A model generated the notes under the pieces. It was not told the origin of the DNA, ran no database searches, and saw only the letters and a program-made list of their open reading frames with translations. From Micrasema longulum (lineage: Eukaryota; Arthropoda; Insecta; Trichoptera; Brachycentridae), in the NCBI GenBank assembly GCA_022494885.1, contig JAGVSM010001140.1, forward strand, positions 1 through 64,000: a stretch of DNA of 64,000 bases, given 5' to 3'. Numbering within the stretch: position 1 is the first letter of the stretch; every line of letters starts with the position of its first letter. Below are positions 53,406 through 63,034 of this stretch, piece by piece. The translations under genes and the position numbers were made by a program.

Positions 53406-54004
53406 GTAAGTTTTCTTGAGAACATGGAATTATTAATTCCGAATATTACTTAAATAAAATTCCGAATATTACTTAGAAAAATATTTTTTTTTTATTTTTA
53501 GGTTTACTCAACAAAATGTTGAGTATCTATGTCGAATGCTTATCTACAAAAATTTGGAAATGATTAAAATATTTCAGATTAATTTTCTTTTAAAAAAGAA
53601 ACAGTTTTTATTATTACTTTTTTCTCATTGTGAATTCGTATTTCAAGTGGACACCAAAAAACAATAGAATAACTGTATGTATCCATGTTCCTTGGGTCGG
53701 AGCCTCATCTGTCAACAAAATGAATTAGTCTTAGGTCATTCAACTTCGCCAATTGTTCAAACTTGTATTTAAAAAGATAAATCATGTGATCAACAGGTGT
53801 AATCCAACTATGAAATAGCTGGGAAGGTGGGCGCTGAAGATGACTTAATCACGAACAATTAATTTTTGAATTTTTGCCACACCTCTGCAAGTGCTTTGAA
53901 ATTTGGTAAAACTGTTATCAAATAATGGCAATAATAGGGTATTTTCTCAAACCGGGAACAACGTTAAAAATATATGAGATCCTTACAGCTGATTTTTTGT
54001 ATCT
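53406..54004. other. Unassigned DNA
   Basis: Contains a short direct repeat, TTCCGAATATTACTTA (about 53437 and 53460). Otherwise unrecognised. Confidence 0.4.
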
Positions 54005-54530
54005 AATTTATTTATTTATTTTCAGTTCACAAACAGTAAAAGATATCACAATATAATTTATAAAATAAAAAAAAAAAACAGTAAACATCTTTCACCAATT
54101 ATATGTGAACACCAATAGTCACAAAAGAAAAATTAAAAATTGTATGTAGACCAAAATTTAGTTTTCATTATATGTTATTAAAGCAGTTTATTAGAATTTA
54201 TATAAGATACATTATAATAAAATTTAAGTTAAGATAGCTGCAATTTATACAATCCAATATAATTTTACTAGATTATTAATAAAGTCTCTTAGAAGAAAAA
54301 AGGTTTTTTAAATGTATGTATATCAATAAATTAAAGTAATAATAGTCACAATAAAATAAAATAAATAAAAAATAATGCGTACTCTTATTTAGTGTATCCG
54401 TTTTATCATTGTACATGTTGGTAAGGGTGTGAGGGACGTGAGGGTGTGTGTGTATGTGTATGGGTATGTGAGTATTGTGAGTATGCGAGAGTGTGTAGTA
54501 AATATAAGTGGACTTATTGATCAATGATTA
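54005..54530 (-). mobile_element. Probable LINE 3' UTR
   Basis: It begins TTTATTTATTTATTTTCAGT (tail in reverse) and ends with a GT-rich block (GGTGTGTGTGTATGTGTATG). This block resembles, reversed, the CACACA-rich 3' untranslated region of LINE J1 (41590-41700). Confidence 0.35.
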
Positions 54531-54794
54531 TAAAAAAATATCCGTTTTTTTTTTTTTTAACCTTAATTAGTAAACCCATCAACCACCTTATCGATCGATG
54601 TAAAATTGTGTAGATTGTTAAGAACGCTCCGACCTAAAATTCTAATTTAAAAATATGTAAAAAAAAAAAATTAAAATAAAAAAAAAAAAAATTTTAAAAA
54701 CCAATATATATATTTACATATTTATATATATATGTAAGTACTAATTATTTACAGGGATCACAATAGATATTCACAATAAACCCCTAAAATCAAC

Positions 54795-55375
54795 AAAGTT
54801 TTTAGTTGTCCAAATGTTTGCAGACTGGCTGGATTTCCTCCTTAGGGAGTTATTCAGATCATTTTTTTTTGCAACAGAGGGGAAACATTTTTGAGAAGGG
54901 AACATAGAAGTATAGGCAGGGCTTATGACTTGTCGTTGGCAGGTTTAAGTGGCCACTTTACACACTATGTAACATTGACCATTCTGCCTATGTTTAAACA
55001 TCCACATTTCCTCAATTCTTCCATCTGTTCATTTTTGTGAAGTAAAAAAGCTGAAACCTTTATCACGTGGGTGAGATTCATCCGGCTGAACCAAATCATC
55101 TACTAGGCAACTCCTGAAAACAATTTTCCAATTTTTATGCTTCTTCTTTTACCAGTTAGTTGATTCAACAATGTTATGAGTACGTCCAAATGTTTGCGTG
55201 TTATTCAGATCGAAATTTGTTGCAACGGAGGGATAACATTTTTGAGAAGGGAATATAGAAGTCCAGGCATTTACAGCACTTACAAACTGTCGTTGGCTGG
55301 CATAATAAAGGTTTCAGATTTTTTACTTCACAAAAGTCAACGCATACAAGTGTTGAGCATTTTACTGTGAAATGT
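54795..55375 (+). mobile_element. Two successive MITE M copies
   Basis: The first (54795-55120) has TGTCCAAATGTTTGCAGACT, GGCTGGATTTCCTCCTTAGG and GCCACTTTACACACTATGTA. The second (about 55155-55375) starts CAACAATGTTATGAGTACGT, has an internal deletion joining GTTTGCG to TGTTATTCAGATCG, and ends reversed (TAATAAAGGTTTCAGATTTT). Same orientation. Confidence 0.65.
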
Positions 55376-55624
55376 TTAAAAATAAGAATAAAAATGAACT
55401 GTTACGAATATTTAAACCATTACATTTGTGAAATTGGTGTTTTTTTTTTTTTTTTCTTGATAAAACTCCATAGTTGATCAACAAGCGCTTTCGCCGAAGT
55501 GGGCATCTTCAAGACTAAAAGAATAATAGGAAAAGTAAAATTAAACCAAGAAGTTTCATTGATAACTTAATTTATATATTTTTTTAATCATTACATTTGT
55601 GGTCAAATTTAACTTGATGGTATA

Positions 55625-55780
55625 AAATATTTGTATTTGACTACTTACCGACTTTTCTGTGTCTACCGGTTTTGAGAGGTACCCGTCTCTTCGTCTGGAC
55701 ACCAGATAAACCAACATGCAAAACCCACTACACTTATCTTAAATATAAAAATCTTACATACACATTAAAAGGGTTTAATG
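55625..55780 (-). mobile_element. Penelope-like terminal fragment
   Basis: The minus strand carries TGCATGTTGGTTTATCTG, the hammerhead-like block at 55659-55702, and AAAAGTCGGTAAGTAGTCAA, as at 20990-21410. In the motif, stem I GTGTC/GACAC pairs over five bases, but the core reads CAGACGA and GAAA has become AAAA, so it is inactive as written. A short relic of the tail (GTAGACATAGAAAAGTCGGT) lies at about 58965. Confidence 0.55.
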
Positions 55781-56168
55781 GTATATAAGTATTTAACATT
55801 TATTTATTTATTTATACTTTTACACTGTTTGAATTCTTTTTTTTATACAGAATAATTATCCCTCACTGAGGGAAACATTTAACAAAATGTGAAACATGCC
55901 TTAAATGAGCTATTTAACAAAGTTAACATAATAATAACAATAAAAAAAAGTAATTAATCCAATTGACATAATTATCATTAACATAATAAACAATAAAAAA
56001 CTAAAATAATCATAAAAAACATAACCAATTTATATAGACCAACAGAACAAATTTCATAAACAGTACACACATTTTACCTATTTGGCTTGATCCACTCATC
56101 GATCCGTGTGCAACCCACTTCCACTATCCATTTCTTAATAGCAATTTTATATTGTGAAAACTTACTAA

Positions 56169-56411
56169 AGCTAGGGTTTCCTAGGACAGCGGTGCCCGTA
56201 TCTTAACGGCCGTAGTGAACGGTGATGCGGTAAACAGCCGTCGTAACGGTGACTAGAAAGTGATTTCCTAGGAAAACGGTGTTAAATAGTGTTGATAATA
56301 CCGTTTTCCTAGGAAACCACTCTCTAGTCACCGTTACGAGTGCTGTCTACCGCATCACCGTTCACTACGGCCGTTAAGATACGGGCACCGCTGTCCTAGG
56401 AAACCCTAGCT
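56169..56411. mobile_element. 243-bp palindromic MITE with TAA target duplication
   Basis: Nearly perfect inverted arms of about 110 bp: AGCTAGGGTTTCCTAGGACA is inverted at the right end. Inner blocks GGTGCCCGTATCTTAACGGC and GTTCACTACGGCCGTTAAGA are mutual reverse complements. A short centre GTTAAATAGTGTTGATAA separates the arms. TAA flanks it at 56166-56168 and 56412-56414. A three-base TAA duplication is the PIF/Harbinger habit, so that superfamily is suggested. Non-coding. Confidence 0.85.
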
Positions 56412-56416
56412 TAATT

Positions 56417-58550
56417 GAAGACCTGTAATAAAATAGGGCTTAAATACCAAAAAATAAAAAATGACGTTGAGTATGAGGAAATGTTCTATATGCCTACGCC
56501 AATAACACAAATTAGAACTTATGTACCAGAAAAAAATATTTTATATCAATCTGAAGTCATGTATATGGGATGAAGCCTAAGTAAAATACCCATTAACGCA
56601 TATAAGGGCCTACGTGATTAATCGCAGCGCTAAGCATTTCATACAAAATGGCTGGACGCGAGACTTGTGATCCGGATACGCCTTTTACAACAAAGCGGAA
56701 AAGAAGTGGTTTTAATAAGTTAAGTGAAAATAAAAAGTTAAAAGCCCAAGGGAAACAATATTGTTCTACTAAAAATGTGATTGTACCAGCAAAAAGTCCT
56801 CCGAATACTTCGGTAAGTCGCTTTTTAAAAAAAAATCTGTTTTGACAAATTTTTGACAAGTTTTAACTAGCGTTCAGAATCTAGGGATGTGCAAACGATG
56901 TCTGAGGTGCACATGGCTCAAAGCACGTAGCCTGGGAGGAGAAATCAAGTGAACACGATCACCAAATAGTGATATTTCAATTATTTTAGTATGGAAAAAT
57001 ATCGGCTTAAAATATAATCTTTGAGTGAATCACTAAAGTTTTAAGAATAGCGGAGTATTTTATGTTCATTTGCATGATACTTTGCCTTATTTATTCTGAG
57101 GTTTTAAAAGGATTTTTCTATATTTATAGCTGTAATAAGTGCTAAATTGACCCCGTTATACCAAATTTTACAAATTTTATTCAAACGTTTTAACTAAAAT
57201 TCATGTATAATTTAGTATGTATTTCATATATAATTTAGAAGATTAATAGCTTTATAGCTTAATTTACAAGAAACATTGGGCATTTTCCTAATTACTCCTG
57301 TGAAATTATCAGATAGGTGGGTGAATATTAATTTTTTGGCAAGAAAGCGATAAAAATACGGCTTTTCGAAATGTCAAAAGTGAAAGACATATTCACCCAG
57401 GTAAATAATTTGTAGTATTGCTTGTATGTTAACCTTAGAAAGTGGCATTTAGGGTTATTTTTGACAGTCCTCCGTAAAGTTGACTTTTTTTTTCAGTTCA
57501 CTTGCAAGTGTCAGAATGACTGTAAAAGTCTTCTTTATGATCAAAAACTGCAGTTGCATAAATAATTGTATGAAGCTGGTGACTGGTTGAAGCAAAGTGC
57601 ATATTTAATGGGATTATTCCATATTTCAAACATTAAAAGACGGAGAAATGGGAAATACAAAAACCCATCAGAAAGCAAAAGGCAGTGTACTGTTTATTAC
57701 ACTGTCCCTGATGACAATGGTCAAGTAGTCAATGTCTGTCGTGCCACTTTTATTGATATATTTGGAGTAAGTATTAAGGTATTCGAGTCCTACTAATACG
57801 AGAAAAAAACGCGGAGAGACTATCCTCACCGAAAAAGGGGTAATAAGAAAAAATATCGAAAATTGGATCTTGAAGACGAAAACCAAGTCATCGGGCATGT
57901 TAAATTGTTTCCACGACAAGAAAGCCACTATTCACGAGCTAAGACAAGTAATAAATTAATTAAATTTAAAAATAAATAAATTAATTGGCGATATAAAACC
58001 TATAAACTACGCCAATTAGATTACCAAAGCCGGATCACGGACGAAAAAAAAAGATTTACTCAACATGATCGAGTATATGCCTTCTGAAGAACACAAAAAT
58101 TTCTACAAAAATCTTTTCCAGTAGAGAGTTATGATAGATATCTTTTTCCATTGATTAATAATTATTATTTTTAATTTACATACCTACATTATAAATGATG
58201 TATTTTTTTGTTCAAAATTATTAGTTTTACGCATCCTTGAATTAAAAATCAGACATTTTAATGGATGTTGGAGATAGGCCCTATTTTATGTTTTTACGCC
58301 AGGCACTTAGGCCTGACTAATGAAATAGCAGTTGGTCTTAAGGCCTTTTCAATTACTTTGTTATTCTATACCCTTTTAAAATAATATTTTATTATATAAT
58401 TTTCACTAAACTTATTTCTTACACATTTGTACACATTTTAAAAAATTAAAAAATATATGCTGTATACCAAAAAAACTGAGTATATCTTTAAACCCTTGTA
58501 ACTTTTTTTCACTTTTCTGGTGCTTAGGCCCAATTTTATTACAGGTCTTC
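56417..58550 (+). mobile_element. 2.1-kb TIR transposon with AATT target duplication
   Basis: The left end GAAGACCTGTAATAAAAT is exactly inverted at the right end (ATTTTATTACAGGTCTTC, ending 58550). Similarity continues to about 32 bp with four mismatches. AATT flanks both sides (56413-56416 and 58551-58554). The host LINE reading frame is restored if one AATT is removed, so AATT is a true 4-bp duplication. The interior holds N- and C-terminal pieces of a transposon protein, no catalytic core. Four-base duplications occur in Sola-type elements among others; the superfamily is not verified. Confidence 0.85.
56648..58123 (+). pseudogene. Transposon protein remnant, core deleted
   Basis: Exon 1, 56648-56812, starts MAGRETCDPDTPFTTKRKRS and ends at a strong donor (TCG|GTAAGT). 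After a 684-bp intron, exon 2 begins at 57497 after TTTTTTTTTCAG and reads FTCKCQNDCKSLLYDQKLQL, then an in-frame TAA at 57563. It continues YEAGDWLKQSAYLMGLFHIS, NIKRRRNGKYKNPSESKRQC and VNVCRATFIDIFGVSIK. After a frameshift near 57778 come RGNKKKYRKLDLEDENQVIG and FPRQESHYSR (to about 57955). A final block at 58040-58123 reads NMIEYMPSEEHKNFYKNLF and stop. The C-x-C-x-x-DC motif, VCxxxF...FGVS and FPxxESHYSR recall a widespread family of insect transposon-borne proteins. The acidic catalytic region between the last two blocks is gone. Confidence 0.7.
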
Positions 58551-58800
58551 AATTGTCTTTATGGATAATGAAAGTAGATTGTAGACTTTAACAGAATAGT
58601 AGGCCAATCCTCTTTGACCGAAGGTTGTATTAATTTTTGTATTTTTATGCAGCATCAGGGTGGAGTATCTAGTAACTCTTGTATTTGTAACGGAAGGTAG
58701 ATAATAATGTTAACGTTCGTATATTAACAAAGCTTTTACATAAGGTTGTTTTATGGATTTAATTTACATTAGGAAGGCTTTAAAAAATAATGCTCTTTTG

Positions 58801-59009
58801 ATCAATAATCAAACAACCTTTCAATATAGACCATTTTACTTTGTTCCATTGTAATGGTCACCCTGTACCTATTGAACTCACACTCCTCCCGTCATCCCCT
58901 CCTTTCTTTTCCAACTATTTCTCCCACAACATCAAACATTTTTGTTACCTAATCAGTGCAAATAAGTAGACATAGAAAAGTCGGTACGTGGTTAAATAAA
59001 AAAATATTT
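58801..59009. other. Short unassigned stretch with Penelope-like tail relic
   Basis: AAGTAGACATAGAAAAGTCG followed by GTACG at about 58963 resembles the end of the Penelope-like terminal block. Otherwise pyrimidine-rich and unrecognised. Confidence 0.35.
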
Positions 59010-59300
59010 ATTTCATTTCATTTATTTATTTCAAAATAAAATATAAGCACTTACATAACAAACTAAAATTCAAGACGTATGTATTATAAAATAAAATAAA
59101 TATATGAAAGAGACTCTTGTCAAAGTAGCAGGAGAATTCTGCTTCGGAAAACACCTTCGGATACATGGAACAGATCAACATCCAGAGCGGTGTTGTTTAG
59201 CATAGCGGTAGCCCTTCCAACAGGCATAACCATCGGCAAGTTGGTCTTGTGTATCGAAATGTGAAATAATCTATTCTGACGCTGTCTTACATTGGGTATC
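59010..59300 (-). pseudogene. LINE J2-related 3' end
   Basis: The minus strand reads RQRQNRLFHISIHKTNLPMV and MPVGRATAMLNNTALDVDLF, then HVSEGVFRSR and a stop. This is close to the last 75 residues of LINE J2 at 50875-51840. The tail on the plus strand is TTTCATTTCATTTATTTATT, the same GAAAT-type tail. Confidence 0.75.
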
Positions 59301-59337
59301 CGGAACAGATTTAGAAAAATAAACTACATTAAATTAT

Positions 59338-59425
59338 CATTATTTATCGCAACAGAAAGGGAAAACCTTTTTTAGAAGGGAATATGGAAGTCTCGGTATT
59401 TGTCAATGACATATCATAGGCCCTG
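59338..59425 (+). mobile_element. MITE M fragment
   Basis: CGCAACAGAAAGGGAAAACC, AGAAGGGAATATGGAAGTCT and a degenerate CAATGACATATCATAGGCCC. It lies between two LINE 3' ends. Confidence 0.55.
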
Positions 59426-59864
59426 TATTTATTTATTTGACGGACTTATGCAGTCCATTCTAACGATGGTAAATATTATTTCTTTTAATAAATACCGGCA
59501 CTAATAAAATAAAATACAATTAATAAAATTAAAGCTAGAACAAAAAAATAAAAATTACTACCTCAATACAAGATCCGGTCTATCTTAGTGAATTTTTAAA
59601 ACTTTACGAGTTAACAATCTGACACAGTCGGGACATTAGTGCATGCAAGCCATAGTTTGTGCTGTGTTGATCGAGGAACAGCACATTATTATTTTGCAAC
59701 CGGCGGATCGGAACTTTGTTTGCCACCTGTTCCAGTGACGATGGTACATCAATTAAGCCATTTAACAAATTAAACAAAAATATGAAGTCAATGCTATTTC
59801 TACGTTTTTGTAGACTTGAGATTTTTAACATTGACTCCATTTCTCCGTAAGTGTAGTCTCCCCT

Positions 59865-60727
59865 CTCGAGGCCAATGAAGATCTACAGAACATATCGTCA
59901 TGGCTAAAGATAAATAAATTGAAATTAAATGTTAGTAAAACAAAATATATGGAAATAGGTAATAAAGCACATGGCATAACAATGAATGTAAATATTGATG
60001 GTAAAATTATTGAAAGGGTTGATGAAATGAAATACTTAGGAATTATTCTTGACTCCAGATTAAATTTAACATCACACTTTGAATATATACATAAGAAAAT
60101 TTCAAAAAAGATTTTCTTCCTAGGAAGAATTCGAAAAAAAATAAACAAAAATAGTGCAGAACTTATATACAAAACAATAATTGCCCCTCATTGGAATTAT
60201 TGCTCTACTATATTATATTTAGCTAACGAGGGAGACATAAACAAGTTTGAAATACTACAAAATAGAGCAATGAGAATTATACTGAAAAAAAGCAAATATA
60301 ATAGTGTTGAAAAAATGAGAAAACAATTGAACTGGATAGGAATAAAGAAAAGACTATTGTATAATGTATTTGTATTTATATATAAAGTGTTTAATAATCT
60401 CATGCCAAAGTATTTTATAAGTGAAATTATATTAAATAGAAATGTACATAAATATAGGACAAGAAATAGAAATAGGATAAGACTACCACTTAAGAAAAAA
60501 ACAAAATCACAAAATAGCTTAATGTATAAAGGGTTAAAACTGTATGATGAGATGCCTGAAAGTATGAAGAATGAAAGAAAACTTACGGATTTAAAAAAAA
60601 AATGTTATGTTTATTGTAATAATGTAGTTATGTAAGAAATATTTAATAAGTATTTGTTATAATTGTAAATATATTAGTTAATATACAATGTAATATTAAC
60701 TAACTTAAGTAAATAAATAAAATAAAA
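59865..60727 (+). mobile_element. LINE C inserted in LINE A
   Basis: A 5'-truncated non-LTR retrotransposon. An open frame runs from LEANEDLQNISSWLKINKLK (about 59868) to TAA 60633-60635. The 3' untranslated region and the A-rich tail AAATAAATAAAATAAAA end at about 60727, where LINE A resumes. Confidence 0.8.
59868..60635 (+). CDS. LINE C reverse transcriptase C-terminal region
   Basis: About 255 codons, uninterrupted. It opens with the WLKINKLKLNVSKTKYMEIG block (the L-x-LNxxKT thumb motif just after the catalytic YADD box, which is lost). Then come MKYLGIILDSRLNLTSHFEY, RKINKNSAELIYKTIIAPHW, NYCSTILYLANEGD, LQNRAMRIILKKSKYNSVEK and, at the end, LYDEMPESMKNERKLTDLKK. There is no ATG at the left edge because the element is truncated. 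The intact frame and clean A tail suggest a later insertion than its LINE A host. Not functional alone. Confidence 0.8.
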   Translation, partial: EANEDLQNISSWLKINKLKLNVSKTKYMEIGNKAHGITMNVNIDGKIIERVDEMKYLGIILDSRLNLTSHFEYIHKKISKKIFFLGRIRKKINKNSAELIYKTIIAPHWNYCSTILYLANEGDINKFEILQNRAMRIILKKSKYNSVEKMRKQLNWIGIKKRLLYNVFVFIYKVFNNLMPKYFISEIILNRNVHKYRTRNRNRIRLPLKKKTKSQNSLMYKGLKLYDEMPESMKNERKLTDLKKKCYVYCNNVVM

Positions 60728-60847
60728 AATCATCCATGCTGCTTTTCTTAGCAAACGATGTTGCACCGATTCCATATGATTTATCCGGCCTACATAGAAG
60801 GGAGACCAGATCACGGATGCATATTCTAAAAGAGGATTCTGTAAAAA

Positions 60848-60945
60848 AAGAGATTCTGTAAATACCTAGATTTCCATATTCCCTTCTTAAAAATGTTTTC
60901 CCTCTCTGTTTCAATAAATTTGGATCTATATCGCCCTAGAGGTCG
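60848..60945 (-). mobile_element. MITE M fragment
   Basis: On the plus strand TACCTAGATTTCCATATTCC, TTAAAAATGTTTTCCCTCTC and AATTTGGATCTATATCGCCC are the reverse of one MITE M arm. Confidence 0.55.
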
Positions 60946-61345
60946 ACGACGGCCTGTTTGGGGAAAATTTAAAGTTAACCCTGTTTAAATTTAAGCAGAT
61001 TATCGCAATTTTACAATCAAAGCATCAAGCTCATCCCTCTTTAAAAACATTATGTTACTAGATTTTATGTCGTTTTAATGCAATTATAAAACTTAACAAA
61101 TTTTTTTTTTGAAAATTTTCCTCTGTTCAGTTAATCCTATGAAAATGTGTGTAGTTCTTTGTCAGCTTTTAAAATACATTTAAAGTTGATGAATTTCTGA
61201 AAAAAATTATTAAGAAACGGGGATCTATCAAACCCAAAAAAAATCTGCAAATGGTGCACGAGACAAAAAAGTTCGGGGACCTCTATTCTAAATCAAACAA
61301 GACTGTTATTTTATATTTATAGCTTTTCGATTTATGGGAAGCCAA

Positions 61346-61850
61346 TAAGAAACTACAGCCCTACGGGAAATTGGATACAAAAAAAGATTTCTTGCTGGCG
61401 GTAAAAATTAGAGCATTAAATTGTAATGCAAAGCTTTTTGAAAATGTACGAAAAAAAATATGAAAATTATTTAAATAATAACGCACTGCTTTGAACGACG
61501 TCACTGGTTCATATGAAGTAACCAATGATACGAGAGCTGCAAAGAATATCCGGTTTGCTTACCGTAAACGAACCAATTAGGAGAACTGACAGAGAAAAAC
61601 CTCTGACCTCACGGGTGGAGTTATTTCGTAAGAACAAAACTTCCAAAAATATAAAAATAAAATAAAAGTAAATTTGGCTTAGTTTCATAGTCTATTAACA
61701 AATATATATTTTTTTTAAAACACTAAACTTCCTCATTCTCCAGTCAGCAGATCTCACCGTAGAGAACTTGTGACACCACAGGCGGAGTAATTTCGAAATA
61801 GCAAAACTTCATAGCGTTGATAATACATTAAAATTATTTTTTGTTTTTTT
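61346..61850 (+). mobile_element. MITE E, complete copy plus partial right half
   Basis: The complete copy is 61346-61735 (left TAAGAAACTACAGCCCTACG, right CACTAAACTTCCTCA). In it the first palindrome is mutated to CGACGTCA and the second to TGACCTCA. Directly behind it, 61742-61850 repeats right-half blocks (AGAGAACTTGTGACACCACA, GGCGGAGTAATTTCGAAATA). Confidence 0.72.
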
Positions 61851-61861
61851 TTTTTTATTAA

Positions 61862-62985
61862 TAACAAATTAAAATACAATATTTATTTATTTATTTATTT
61901 ATTTATATATTTATTCACACTCTTTATCAAAATACAATTCCATGTTCACTTTGCCCAGCTAACAAGGGTACATACCCCGTTCCAAACTAGGCAATTACAT
62001 TTTAATATATTATAATAGTTAACAAATTAATATAAAGCACAGAAAAACAAAATATAAACTTATTCGGATACACATTTTGATTCATATACATACAGACATA
62101 CACATATATATAAATATACACATATATACACATGTACATACACACACACGTACATAAACCCATGCGCATACACATACATACATTCATAAGACAATGCGAA
62201 ACTTCATGGTTGTCATCTATAAATATATTTTTTTTTTTATTATTCCTTATTTTTTTATATTTTATTTTTGAAATCCAGTAAGGTTCTCCAATCCGTTGCA
62301 TAATGTTACAACTAAATACAATTTTTTACAATAATCAAATACATATATTTACATTAACGTTTCCCATTACGTAAAAGAAATAAACAATTCTTGTGTACAT
62401 AATGGGGAGTGACGTCTTACAATAAATTATTTTATTTTAATCAATAATATTTTTAAAATAACATATATAAATTACAAAAAAGATATTAACAATGTTTTGA
62501 AACAGCGTTACATAAAAAAGAATTAAATATGTATTTTTTTACTTCTTTCTTATACATATTGTATTCCTGACTGTACTTTTTATTATCTTTATTCATTTCA
62601 GTAAAGAAAAATATTCCTCTGTAAGTATAATGATGTTGCGCAGTAGATGTTTTTAATTTAGGAATTAAGATATTACCACCTGTTCTAGGTCGCGTACTTA
62701 TGTTTTGAGACCTAGAAATACTACTATTTATTTTATCTTTATATATTTGAAGCAAGACGTTTTTTTAAAATAACTTTTGTAATTAATTTTTGTATTTTTT
62801 TAACAGGTAAAATATTTGTTTTAAATGCACCACCCCATCCTATTATTCCGTACTGTAATATGGATTAGGCGAATGCAAAGTAAATTGATTTTAATTTTTC
62901 GATGGTTAATATATTCCTTAATCTAATAAATACATATATAAGTTTTCTCATTCTATTAACAATATTATTGTTTTAGCTTGATATT
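61862..62985 (-). pseudogene. LINE E C-terminus and 3' UTR
   Basis: The minus strand reads NRMRKLIYVFIRLRNILTIE, KLKSIYFAFA, stop, SILQYGIIGWGGAFKTN and PVKKIQKLITKVILKK (62775-62985). Then, in another frame, SRSQNISTRPRTGGNILIPK and THYTYRG-like sequence (62486-62755). This is the thumb and C-terminal region of a non-LTR reverse transcriptase. The 3' untranslated region has a CA/TA microsatellite (62080-62190), ACGGGGTATGTACCCTTGTT and an AAATAAATAAATA tail. Its 3' end is also at 35440-35930 (+). Confidence 0.65.
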
Positions 62986-63034
62986 ACGTATATTAACAAA
63001 AATGTTTTTTTTTTTTTAACACTAAACTTAATCA
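62985..63034 (+). mobile_element. MITE E right-end relic
   Basis: TATTAACAAAAATG, a T run and AACACTAAACTTAATCA match the right end of the 61346 copy, with the terminal CCTCA mutated to AATCA. Confidence 0.4.

Larger units (their letters stand above)
55795..58800 (-). pseudogene. LINE D C-terminus, split by two DNA elements
   Basis: The minus-strand upstream part (58556-58760) reads KINTTFGQRGLAYYSVKVYN and LLSLSIK. The downstream part (about 56010-56168) reads KFSQYKIAIKKWIVEVGCTR and IDEWIKPNR, then stop. The 3' untranslated region ends in TTTATTTATTTATTTATAC near 55800. Everything between 56169 and 58550 is inserted. Removing both insertions with one copy of each target duplication makes the two parts continuous in one frame (SIK-TI-SKFSQ). 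Related to 29826-30060. Confidence 0.75.
59432..60850 (-). pseudogene. LINE A, split by LINE C
   Basis: The upstream part on the minus strand (60728-60850) reads LQNPLLEYASVIWSPFYVGR and INHMESVQHRLLRKAAWM. The downstream part (59604-59862) reads GDYTYGEMESMLKISSLQKR, RNSIDFIFLFNLLNGLIDVP and RRLQNNNVLFLDQHSTNYGL. The 3' end GACGGACTTATGCAGTCC lies at about 59440. The two parts are consecutive segments of the same protein (compare 1951-2995), separated by 863 bp of oppositely oriented LINE C. Confidence 0.75.

Noticed and set aside
59919..60635. Starting the LINE C protein at the TTG near 59919
   Set aside because: The conserved reverse transcriptase sequence continues in frame upstream to about 59868, where the element is truncated; there is no true start.
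62002..62301. A 99-codon minus-strand frame with a cysteine/methionine-rich stretch
   Set aside because: The odd composition comes from the CA/TA microsatellite in the LINE E 3' untranslated region.
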